In this document: positions 1 through 5,263 of the stretch, in pieces
How the letters are laid out: the number at the start of each line of letters is the position of its first letter
Numbering within the stretch: position 1 is the first letter of the stretch
Origin: an uncultured Bacteroidales bacterium
GTDB lineage: Bacteria > Bacteroidota > Bacteroidia > Bacteroidales > Paludibacteraceae
Reading direction: 5' to 3'
NCBI GenBank assembly: GCA_903929065.1
Contig: CAIYTJ010000525.1
Location: 1 to 7,797, forward strand
DNA: 7,797 nt
Program-made: the position numbers and the translations under genes
Notes under the pieces: model-generated
The model's input: the letters and a program-made list of their open reading frames with translations, nothing else
What the model was told of the DNA's origin: nothing
Database searches by the model: none

Positions 1-2
1 AT

Positions 3-731
3 CTGTGGAACAACGAGTACTGTATGTTTGTAAGTCAACTCGTAGCCATCTTTTTGAAATTCGGACCTGAAACATTACACCTGAAAAAGGCCTTCGACAG
101 GGTGTTGGCACTGATGCCCGAAATTGCCAAAATTAAAGCACAAGAGTTAGGAAACGTTATCAGCAATAAACTGTCCGATATGAACACCGAACGCCGAACA
201 ATTATTGTAGGCATCGGCGATCAGGTAAAAACACTTGGTAGACTGAGCATGCCGGCTTTAGCTGAATCGGTGGCTTTGTTTAACCGCTTTCTGGACAAAC
301 ACGGCAGGGATATTGGCACTAAAAACTATAATGCGAATACGGATGATTTCAATAAACTGCTGGCGGAATATGATGTATCCCGGGAACTAAAGACTGCAGC
401 TACCAACCTGCAATTGGCCATGCTATTTGATCACTTAAAGGGAATTAATACCGAATTTGCCGATTTATATCTGCAACGGGACGACGAAAATTCGTCGGTT
501 GAAAAAGTGGATGCCGTGGCCATACGTGCTGAAATGGATAAAACACTGACTGCCTTTTACGATGCCTTTGAATTTTGCAGTACCGAATACGATGACGTGG
601 ATTACCAGACTCCTGCTGATAAAATGAACGAAACGATTCAGCACTATAAAACGCAACTCAAAGCCCGTATCACCCGCAGGCATCAGGGTCAGGATGTTCA
701 TAACGAACCTCCAATTGTTGCGCCGGCATAA
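3..731 (+). CDS. DUF6261-like hypothetical protein, 5' end outside the window
   Basis: Function is unknown. The frame is open to the window edge, and the residues before the first visible ATG (position 24) read LWNNEYC followed by MFVSQL. This resembles the start of DUF6261-type Bacteroidota proteins as I recall them (a leucine/asparagine-rich opening, then an aromatic-Phe-Met segment), so the ATG at 24 is probably internal and the true start lies upstream of base 1. The visible part (about 243 residues) is mostly predicted helix, without a signal peptide, membrane segment or catalytic motif. It has a middle segment RTIIVGIGDQVK and a Q/R/K-rich C-terminus ending in PPIVAPA. DUF6261 proteins are usually about 230-250 residues, so only a few N-terminal residues are probably missing. 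A terminator hairpin follows at 772-802. The open frame is certain; the family name is from memory of sequence style and is moderately sure. Confidence 0.7.
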   Translation: MWNNEYCMFVSQLVAIFLKFGPETLHLKKAFDRVLALMPEIAKIKAQELGNVISNKLSDMNTERRTIIVGIGDQVKTLGRLSMPALAESVALFNRFLDKHGRDIGTKNYNANTDDFNKLLAEYDVSRELKTAATNLQLAMLFDHLKGINTEFADLYLQRDDENSSVEKVDAVAIRAEMDKTLTAFYDAFEFCSTEYDDVDYQTPADKMNETIQHYKTQLKARITRRHQGQDVHNEPPIVAPA

Positions 732-771
732 AATTGGCTCATAATCATGTTCACTCTCAATAAATTTTCAT

Positions 772-802
772 TCCTCCTCGCTTCTAACGGGGAGGATTTT
801 TT
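772..802 (+). terminator. Intrinsic terminator after the DUF6261-like gene
   Basis: The arms TCCTCCTCG (772-780) and CGGGGAGGA (788-796) pair with one T-G wobble around a 7-nt loop and are followed directly by six T residues (797-802). It lies about 40 nt after the stop codon and separates this gene from the transposase unit. Confidence 0.75.
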
Positions 803-831
803 AATCGATTAAAGACGATTAAGCGTTCTTC

Positions 832-935
832 GGGCTGCAAGCCCAATATATTTCAGCCCAAGGTAACGTCCCAAAGGGACAACGCCTTGGGATTCCATAA
901 ACATCAGCAATAAAAACGCCCTGAAAGAGCAACAT
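832..935 (-). repeat. Left three-hairpin module (inverted copy)
   Basis: Read on the minus strand, the order is hairpin A, B, C, as in the right module. Hairpin A (917-935, minus strand ATGTTGCTCTTTCAGGGCG) matches the right copy at 16 of 19 positions. Hairpin B has outer arms CCCAAGG (857-863) and CCTTGGG (885-891), and its loop holds an extra small hairpin GTCCC-AAA-GGGAC (868-880) absent on the right. Hairpin C has GGGCT (832-836) and AGCCC (840-844) around a 3-nt loop. The B-to-C spacer is 12 nt, the same as on the right; the A-to-B spacer is 25 nt against 23 nt. Confidence 0.8.
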
Positions 936-952
936 AGAAACAATCCCGAACC

Positions 953-1405
953 ATGTCACAGTCATTATCAAAATTGTATGTACATGCAATTTTTCATGTA
1001 AAATATAACGAATGCTTGATTCACCCTGAAAATGAAAAAGAATTATATGCCTACATGGGTGGAGTAATTAAAACGTCCAAATCAATTCCAATCAGTATAA
1101 ACGGCACCGAAAATCATATTCATGTGTTGTGTGTAATGTCTAAAAATATTTCATTAGCAAGCTTATTGGAAGATATCAAGACAAACAGCAGCCGATGGAT
1201 TAAAACGTTAGGTCCCCATTATCGCGAATTTGCCTGGCAAGGAGGATATGCCGGTTATTCGGTAAGTCAGTCAAAGCTGGAAACGGTGAAGAAATATATA
1301 CAAAATCAGAAAGAACACCACAAAAAACAATCGTTTAAAGAAGAGTATATTCAATTTCTCAAAGAAAATGATGTGGAATATAAGGATGATTATTTGTGGA
1401 CATAA
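953..1405 (+). CDS. tnpA: Y1 (HUH) transposase, IS200/RAYT-like
   Basis: Single-strand DNA transposase of the Y1 HUH class, which nicks at a hairpin-marked site and forms a 5'-phosphotyrosine link. At 150 residues it has the normal family length. The metal-binding HxH motif is N54-H55-I56-H57, within the segment that follows the N-terminal strands (HAIFHVKYNE). The conserved aromatic/glycine block FAWQGGYAGYSVS lies at residues 93-105, and the likely nucleophile is Y115 in VKKYIQNQKEHH. All catalytic features are present, so the protein may be active. ATG 953 is chosen because it starts just outside the left hairpin module and gives the usual N-terminus. The gene stands alone without tnpB. 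I saw no consensus promoter immediately upstream; it may rely on weak or outside transcription. IS200-group and RAYT-group membership cannot be separated without a tree. Confidence 0.92.
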   Translation: MSQSLSKLYVHAIFHVKYNECLIHPENEKELYAYMGGVIKTSKSIPISINGTENHIHVLCVMSKNISLASLLEDIKTNSSRWIKTLGPHYREFAWQGGYAGYSVSQSKLETVKKYIQNQKEHHKKQSFKEEYIQFLKENDVEYKDDYLWT

Positions 1406-1410
1406 TACTT

Positions 1411-1496
1411 ATGTTGTCCTTTCAGGACGCATATTTTATTTATTTACCGATACCCAGGGCGCTGCCCTGGGCTGAATTATAAAAGGCCTTCAGCCT
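1411..1496 (+). repeat. Right three-hairpin module
   Basis: It starts 5 nt after the transposase stop. Hairpin A is GTCC (1416-1419)-TTTCA-GGAC (1425-1428) within ATGTTGTCCTTTCAGGACG. Hairpin B is an 8-bp perfect stem, CCCAGGGC (1453-1460) and GCCCTGGG (1464-1471), with loop GCT. Hairpin C is AGGC (1484-1487)-CTTCA-GCCT (1493-1496). Compared with the inverted left copy, base pairs change together: T-A to C-G in stem A, G-C to A-T in stem B and A-T to G-C in stem C. Confidence 0.8.
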
Positions 1497-1568
1497 GAAA
1501 ACCTCCCCTTTGGCGCTGCTTTTCATGCTTGTCCGTCAGGTTTATGGTAAATAACCTCATAAAAAGCG

Positions 1569-1576
1569 TACCTTTG
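1569..1576 (+). promoter_or_regulatory. Bacteroidota-type -7 element for the J/KTSC gene
   Basis: TACCTTTG matches the TAnnTTTG consensus of the primary sigma factor in this phylum. No convincing -33 TTG is seen at the usual distance. Transcription would start near 1583, about 50 nt before the ATG at 1634. This argues against the longer reading frame that opens with a TTG at 1529, because it would place the promoter inside the coding region. Confidence 0.5.
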
Positions 1577-1633
1577 TCGCCGATTAAAAAAACGAAGCAA
1601 CTGAGTATAAAAATTTATCGAAAAAAACTGTTT

Positions 1634-2083
1634 ATGAAGCGTATTAATGAATACAAGAAATTATTTAATGTTGAACCTCACACCGATCTACGGGAATTAA
1701 AAACCACTTACCGCAATCTGGTAAAAGAATGGCATCCCGATAAATTCCAATCGGATGATGAGAAAGCGCTGGAAGCTGAACTGAAAAGCCGGCAGATTAT
1801 TGACGGATATCATTTCCTGGTAAGCATTTCGCCCGAAACAAAAGCGGCCAACGAAGTGGAATACAACACCATTACGGCCGAATCGGGCATTGCGGATTAT
1901 AAACTGAAAGGCCAGATGTTGGAAATATCCTTTATGGATGGGTCGACATATGAGTATTTCGGTGTTTCGCAAAACATTTTCACCCGGTTTATCAATGCCG
2001 ATAAGCAATTGCGGTTTGCTAAAAGGAACATTTTTAATTCTTATCTCTACCGTAAATCGAAGAAAGCTACAGAGGCAGCCTAA
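1634..2083 (+). CDS. J-domain protein with C-terminal KTSC domain
   Basis: A 149-residue cytoplasmic protein in two parts. Residues about 3-62 are a J domain: helix I (INEYKKLFNV), helix II (DLRELKTTYRNLVKEW), the HPD tripeptide at 34-36 that stimulates Hsp70 ATPase, and helix III (ALEAELKSRQIIDGYHFLV). Residues about 76-142 fit a KTSC domain, a short module named for its conserved KTSC motif, with the pattern LEISFMDGSTYEYFGVSQNIFTRFINADK followed by a FN-x-Y-like end (IFNSYLYRK). The G/F-rich and zinc-finger regions of DnaJ are absent, so this is a specialised J protein, likely sending an Hsp70 to a particular client or site; the KTSC role is not established. The frame is open back to a TTG at 1529, but that 35-residue extension overlaps a promoter and lacks domain match, so ATG 1634 is preferred. 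A strong terminator follows at 2112. Confidence 0.85.
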   Translation: MKRINEYKKLFNVEPHTDLRELKTTYRNLVKEWHPDKFQSDDEKALEAELKSRQIIDGYHFLVSISPETKAANEVEYNTITAESGIADYKLKGQMLEISFMDGSTYEYFGVSQNIFTRFINADKQLRFAKRNIFNSYLYRKSKKATEAA

Positions 2084-2111
2084 AGCTTAATTCTGTTTTT
2101 CAAATCCTATT

Positions 2112-2147
2112 ACAGCCGGTTGCACGTATGCAACCGGCTGTTTTTAT
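2112..2147 (+). terminator. Intrinsic terminator after the J/KTSC gene
   Basis: A 13-bp perfect stem, 2112-2124 with 2129-2141, around the loop CGTA, followed by a T run (2141-2145). The stem base is ACAGCCG/CGGCTGT. It matches the hairpin at 4688-4723 at 31 of 36 positions, and four of the five differences are two compensatory base pairs. Confidence 0.9.
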
Positions 2148-2227
2148 GATTAACTCACATTAAGAAAATTCCATTAAATATACACAAATAACAGTTGAAT
2201 TTATTCAGAGGCGAGGAATTTACATCA

Positions 2228-2235
2228 TATATTTG
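2228..2235 (+). promoter_or_regulatory. Bacteroidota-type -7 element for the 65-codon gene
   Basis: TATATTTG fits TAnnTTTG and lies 60 nt before the ATG at 2296. The expected -33 TTG is not clear. Just downstream, at the presumed first transcribed bases, stands ATTCAAAATTG (2240-2250), which also follows the SPFH gene's -7 element. Confidence 0.5.
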
Positions 2236-2260
2236 TTTCATTCAAAATTGAATTTTAAAA

Positions 2261-2280
2261 ACATAAATTAGTATTTATGT
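2261..2280 (+). repeat. AT-rich inverted repeat in the leader of the 65-codon gene
   Basis: ACATAAAT (2261-2268) and ATTTATGT (2273-2280) form a perfect 8-bp inverted repeat with a TAGT loop, ending 15 nt before the ATG. A second one, ATTCAA-AA-TTGAAT, is at 2240-2253. Both are A/T only or nearly so and would be weak as RNA stems; they could be protein-binding sites or chance in AT-rich DNA. Confidence 0.4.
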
Positions 2281-2295
2281 AAAATTTTACCGTGT

Positions 2296-2493
2296 ATGGA
2301 AGATTATAATATTGGTTCCAGAATAAATCTGAATGGGAAGGAATTTGAAATTATTGACATCTGGTCGGAACAAAGGATATTCTCAGAATCGGAGGAAGAA
2401 CAGGTTGCAGACGTTTATTACGTCAATTTAAAAGACGAACATGGACACATTTTAGGTCCCGTTGGTATAAATACAACGAAAAAAGATAAATAA
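2296..2493 (+). CDS. Small hypothetical protein, 65 residues
   Basis: I do not recognise this protein. It is acidic in the middle (ESEEEQVAD, residues 31-39) and looks like a small beta-rich fold: GSRINLNGKEFEIIDIW, then ADVYYVNLKDEHGHILGPVGI, which suggests four or five short strands. It has no signal peptide, membrane segment, cysteine or catalytic motif. The alternation of strands with an opening 'G-x-x-I-x-L-N-G-K' is like small SH3-type or peptide-binding barrels, but this is only a guess. It is supported as a real gene by an upstream -7 element at 2228, an ATG in a suitable place, normal codon use and a strong terminator at 2524. It appears to be transcribed alone, although the SPFH gene downstream uses a similar promoter and start-site sequence. 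Confidence 0.65.
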   Translation: MEDYNIGSRINLNGKEFEIIDIWSEQRIFSESEEEQVADVYYVNLKDEHGHILGPVGINTTKKDK

Positions 2494-2523
2494 GTTAGTT
2501 ACAGATAGTAAGAGTAAATAACA

Positions 2524-2562
2524 AAACAGCCGGAGGCAATCATGCTTTCGGCTGTTTTTTTT
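2524..2562 (+). terminator. Intrinsic terminator after the 65-codon gene
   Basis: AAACAGCCG (2524-2532) pairs with CGGCTGTTT (2549-2557), and the stem extends inward with two G-T wobbles to GGC/GCT around a 6-nt loop. A run of eight T residues (2555-2562) follows. The stem base is the same ACAGCCG/CGGCTGT as in the terminators at 2112 and 4688, but the upper stem and loop differ. Confidence 0.85.
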
Positions 2563-2643
2563 GAAAATCAGAAAGTTACTCCCAATGTTAGGAAAAAACA
2601 AAAAATATTTCATTTGTTTACTTAAAAACTAAAAAATATTTTA

Positions 2644-2651
2644 TATATTTG
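2644..2651 (+). promoter_or_regulatory. Bacteroidota-type -7 element for the SPFH gene
   Basis: TATATTTG fits TAnnTTTG. It would start transcription near 2658 and give a leader of about 100 nt before the ATG at 2760. Three bases downstream is ATTCAAAATTG (2655-2665), the same 11-mer found four bases after the -7 element of the 65-codon gene. No clear -33 element is seen; the upstream DNA is very AT-rich. Confidence 0.5.
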
Positions 2652-2759
2652 AAAATTCAAAATTGTCCTTACAACCACCAACTATTCACTTGGCATAATG
2701 GCATTTATGATAATAAACAAAATATTTACGTTAAACAAAAAAACAAATCAGGTTAAGTT

Positions 2760-4673
2760 ATGAATGAAAATCTCATTAATTATTGGTGGGTACTGCTGAT
2801 AATTGCAGGTGTGGTACTTTACAAGTACATCCTTCGCTTTCTGTTCGGGATGGTTATTGTCCCTGAGGACCGGATCGGTCTCGTTACCAAAAAGTTTGTA
2901 CTGTTTGGCGCCGATAAGGCCCTCCCCGACGGACGCATTATTGCGACTAAAGGCGAAGCTGGTTTTCAGGCTAAAGCATTGGCTCCGGGACTTTATTTCG
3001 GCAAATGGTTCTGGCAGTACGATGTGACTATGGAACAATTTACCGTTATTCCCGAAGGTCAAATCGGATTAATCATGTCGAAGGACGGTGACGCAATTCC
3101 AACGGGTAATATTCTCGGACAGCGCGTTGATTGCGACAATTTTCAAGACGCAGAAAAATTTCTGGTAAACGGCGGACAACGCGGTCGCCAGACATCCTAC
3201 ATTACGGCCGGTTCGTATCGTATCAACACAATGCTGTTCCAGATTTCAGTTACGAACATGATTCGTATTCAGGAAAGTAAGGTTGGGATTGTAACCACCC
3301 TCGATGGTCAGCCTATCGAAGCTGGGCAAATTGCCGGTAAACTGGTGGAAGGACATAATAATTTCCAGGATTTTGACCTTTTCCTGAAAAACGGCGGTAA
3401 CCGCGGGTTGCAGCCTCAGGTAATTCTGGCCGGTTCGTATAACCTCAATCCATGGGCAGTTCAGATTGAAGAAATCCCAATGACAGAGATCTCCATCGGT
3501 TATGTGGGCGTTGTGATTTCGTTTATCGGAACCGAAGGACACGACCTGACGGGCTCAGATTTCAAACATGGAAATATTGTTGAAAAAGGAAATAAAGGTG
3601 TTTGGATGGAACCACTCGGACCCGGAAAGTATCCAATCAATATTTATATCATGAAAGTGGAACTGGTACCGACAACCAACCTTGTACTGAACTGGGCAAC
3701 CGCTCGCAGCGAAGCGCATAACCTGGATAAAAACCTCTCGACAATCACTGTTCGTTCAAAAGATGGTTTCCCATTCAACCTAGACGTGGCACAGATTATT
3801 CACGTTCCAACCACCGAAGCACCAAAAGTTATTGCCCGTTTCGGAAATATGGTGAATCTTGTTTCACAGGTTCTGGAACCGACTATTGGTAATTACTTCC
3901 GTAATTCGGCTCAGGACAGCGATGTGATTGCATTCCTCAGCACCCGTAAAGAACGCCAGGAATCGGCCAAAGAACATATTAAAAGAGTGCTTGACGAATA
4001 TAATGTCAACGCGGTGGATACGTTGATTGGTGATATTGTTCCGCCTGATTCGTTGATGAAAACTCTAACCGACCGTAAGTTGGCCGAAGAACAAAAAATC
4101 ACTTACGATACCGAGAAAAAGGCACAGGAAACCCGTCAGGGAATGGAAAAAGAAACTGCCATTGCCGATATGCAGAAGGAAATTGTAAAAGCACAACAGG
4201 GTGTGGAAATTGCTGAACGCATTGCAAACGCCACGGTAAAAAAATCAGAAGGAGATGCTGCCAGTGTGAAACTGGCTGTAAGTGCCGAAGCCACTGCTAC
4301 CAAAATGCGCGCAGAGGCTGAAGCAGAAGCTATCAAAGTAAAAGCATCGGCTCAGGCTGAACAAATATCACTTACTGGTAATGCAGAAGCAGGAAAAATC
4401 CTTGCTATCGGTAAATCTACCGCCGAAGCATACGAACTGGCAGTAAAAGCATTGGGCGGCGAGAACTTCACCCGTTTCAAAATTACCGAAGAACTCTCAA
4501 GAGGCAATGTGAAACTGATTCCGGATATTTTAATCGGAGGAAACAATGGAAATGGCGGAACTGCTATTGATGGTTTACTGGGATTAAAACTGATGGAAAT
4601 GATGGATCCTGAAAAGAAGAAAGAACTGAAAGAAAAAACACCGGATAACAAGCCGCCGTTTAAATCTAAATAA
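2760..4673 (+). CDS. Large SPFH/flotillin-like membrane scaffold protein
   Basis: A 637-residue SPFH (band 7/flotillin) protein, expected to oligomerise at the cytoplasmic membrane and organise membrane domains. One membrane helix spans residues about 9-30. Four similar beta modules follow at about 31-87, 93-162, 167-236 and 242-301. Each opens with a strand, then (I/V)G(L/I/V)(V/I), and ends with a G-x-Y segment (APGLYFGKW, TAGSYRINT, LAGSYNLNP, GPGKYPINI). Modules 2 and 3 are closest and share NFQD and NGGxRG blocks. The SPFH core is about 302-440, including LDVAQIIHVP and a PPDSL loop. Next is an Ala/Glu/Lys-rich coiled coil (about 435-550), then a flotillin-type end (KALGGENFTRFKITEELS), a Gly/Asn-rich linker (593-600) and a lysine-rich tail. 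No NfeD-like partner gene, common beside flotillins, is visible. ATG 2760 places the membrane helix at the N-terminus. Function of this long form is inferred only from the family. Confidence 0.9.
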   Translation: MNENLINYWWVLLIIAGVVLYKYILRFLFGMVIVPEDRIGLVTKKFVLFGADKALPDGRIIATKGEAGFQAKALAPGLYFGKWFWQYDVTMEQFTVIPEGQIGLIMSKDGDAIPTGNILGQRVDCDNFQDAEKFLVNGGQRGRQTSYITAGSYRINTMLFQISVTNMIRIQESKVGIVTTLDGQPIEAGQIAGKLVEGHNNFQDFDLFLKNGGNRGLQPQVILAGSYNLNPWAVQIEEIPMTEISIGYVGVVISFIGTEGHDLTGSDFKHGNIVEKGNKGVWMEPLGPGKYPINIYIMKVELVPTTNLVLNWATARSEAHNLDKNLSTITVRSKDGFPFNLDVAQIIHVPTTEAPKVIARFGNMVNLVSQVLEPTIGNYFRNSAQDSDVIAFLSTRKERQESAKEHIKRVLDEYNVNAVDTLIGDIVPPDSLMKTLTDRKLAEEQKITYDTEKKAQETRQGMEKETAIADMQKEIVKAQQGVEIAERIANATVKKSEGDAASVKLAVSAEATATKMRAEAEAEAIKVKASAQAEQISLTGNAEAGKILAIGKSTAEAYELAVKALGGENFTRFKITEELSRGNVKLIPDILIGGNNGNGGTAIDGLLGLKLMEMMDPEKKKELKEKTPDNKPPFKSK

Positions 4674-4687
4674 CAGGAATTACTAAA

Positions 4688-4723
4688 ACAGCCGTTTACA
4701 AGTATGTAAACGGCTGTTTTTAT
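4688..4723. terminator. Likely bidirectional terminator between convergent genes
   Basis: A 16-bp perfect stem (4685-4700 with 4705-4720) and AGTA loop. On the + strand it ends in TTTTTATTT after the SPFH gene; on the minus strand it reads out as TGTTTTAGTAATT about 35-50 nt after the stop of the FMN-binding gene, so it could serve both. It is nearly the same sequence as the hairpin at 2112-2147. Confidence 0.85.
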
Positions 4724-4754
4724 TTAATCAATTTGCGATTCACCGAAACATCTT

Positions 4755-5147
4755 TTAAATTTTTTGTTTGATGGAAGTTACCGTTACATCCAATACCCGG
4801 GTGAGGAATGAGAATTTCTCTTTCATCATGTTGTACGTTTCACCTGATTCAATATAAGCGGCAGTTCCTTCAATTATAAATCCGGTGCCCTGATAATCAT
4901 TGAATCCCATCACCTCTTTACTGCCAAGGGTTATTTTCAACCGGTTATTTACGTTCACATTTTTCTCGGTTTTACGCATTCCATAAGCCGGAATCAGGAT
5001 ATGTTCGTCCTCAGTTATGACAAGGTATGAATTCCACGTATTCACCACATGTGGTTCGCCCTCACCCCACGAAACAATGGACACAACGCCTTCGTGATTT
5101 AACACATCATAGAATTTCTGCGGAAGTAATTTCTCTATTTTATTCAT
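4755..5147 (-). CDS. Small FMN-binding split-barrel (PNPOx-like) protein
   Basis: A 130-residue protein of the pyridoxamine 5'-phosphate oxidase-like split-barrel superfamily, which typically binds FMN (or F420 or heme) as a dimer. Visible hallmarks are the first strands (VVSIVSWGEGEPHVVNTWNSYLVI, residues 21-44), the block ILIPAYGMRKTEKNVNVNNRLKITLG (50-75), where R58/K59/T60 and N63 fit the usual phosphate-contact region, and the later strand GTGFIIEGTAAYIESG. It is shorter than true PdxH (over 200 residues) and lacks the PdxH C-terminal signature, so pyridoxal phosphate synthesis is unlikely; a flavin reductase or ligand-binding role is more probable. A good promoter lies 60 nt upstream at 5207-5236, and a regulator of the Crp/Fnr family is encoded immediately upstream on the same strand. 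Confidence 0.85.
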   Translation of the reverse strand: MNKIEKLLPQKFYDVLNHEGVVSIVSWGEGEPHVVNTWNSYLVITEDEHILIPAYGMRKTEKNVNVNNRLKITLGSKEVMGFNDYQGTGFIIEGTAAYIESGETYNMMKEKFSFLTRVLDVTVTSIKQKI

Positions 5148-5206
5148 TTCAAAATTAAAAAAATTGGGTTATATTTTCTATTACTTATCATTAATCATTT
5201 CGATGA

Positions 5207-5236
5207 CAAAGTTAGAATAGCTAAGTCACTGAAACA
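5207..5236 (-). promoter_or_regulatory. Promoter of the FMN-binding gene
   Basis: On the minus strand TTG (5234-5236) stands 20 nt from TAACTTTG (5207-5214), which fits the Bacteroidota TTG-N19-21-TAnnTTTG layout. This is the best promoter in the window. It lies in the 116-nt gap between the regulator gene and the FMN-binding gene, so the latter can be expressed on its own. Near the presumed start site is ATGATTAATGAT (5187-5198 region, minus strand), a near-palindrome with one mismatch that could be an operator. Confidence 0.65.
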
Positions 5237-5263
5237 ATTAAACCAGTTTAAGAAATAAAAAGT

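Larger units (their letters stand above)
832..1496 (+). mobile_element. IS200/RAYT-type unit: Y1 transposase gene between inverted three-hairpin modules
   Basis: A single-gene transposon-like unit sits in the gap between the terminator of the upstream gene and the promoter of the J/KTSC gene. The transposase gene is flanked on both sides by a module of three hairpins, in opposite orientation, starting 17 nt before its ATG and 5 nt after its stop. There is no tnpB or accessory ORF. Y1 transposases normally make no target-site duplication, and I could not find a clear one; the outer limits are taken from the last recognisable hairpins and may be off by some tens of bases. Whether the unit still moves, or whether the flanks are genomic REP-like repeats served by this transposase, cannot be decided from one copy. 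Confidence 0.75.

Noticed and set aside
832..1496. Full IS605-type element with tnpB and a guide RNA
   Set aside because: The transposase is followed within 5 nt by the right hairpin module and then by the J/KTSC promoter; no TnpB-like frame exists in the window.
832..1496. CRISPR array or toxin-antitoxin reading of the repeated segments
   Set aside because: The repeats are one inverted pair of hairpin modules, not regularly spaced direct repeats, and no small gene pair is present.
1529..1633. N-terminal extension of the J/KTSC frame from a TTG codon
   Set aside because: It begins with a rare start codon, contains a TAnnTTTG promoter element and has no domain match; the J domain begins just after ATG 1634.
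4136..4651. Two open frames on the minus strand opposite the coiled-coil and tail of the SPFH gene
   Set aside because: They are Ser/Ala/Phe-rich antisense readings of Glu/Ala/Lys codons and have no promoter or family match.
4755..5147. True pyridoxamine-phosphate oxidase (pdxH)
   Set aside because: At 130 residues it is far shorter than PdxH and lacks its C-terminal signature; only the split-barrel superfamily is supported.
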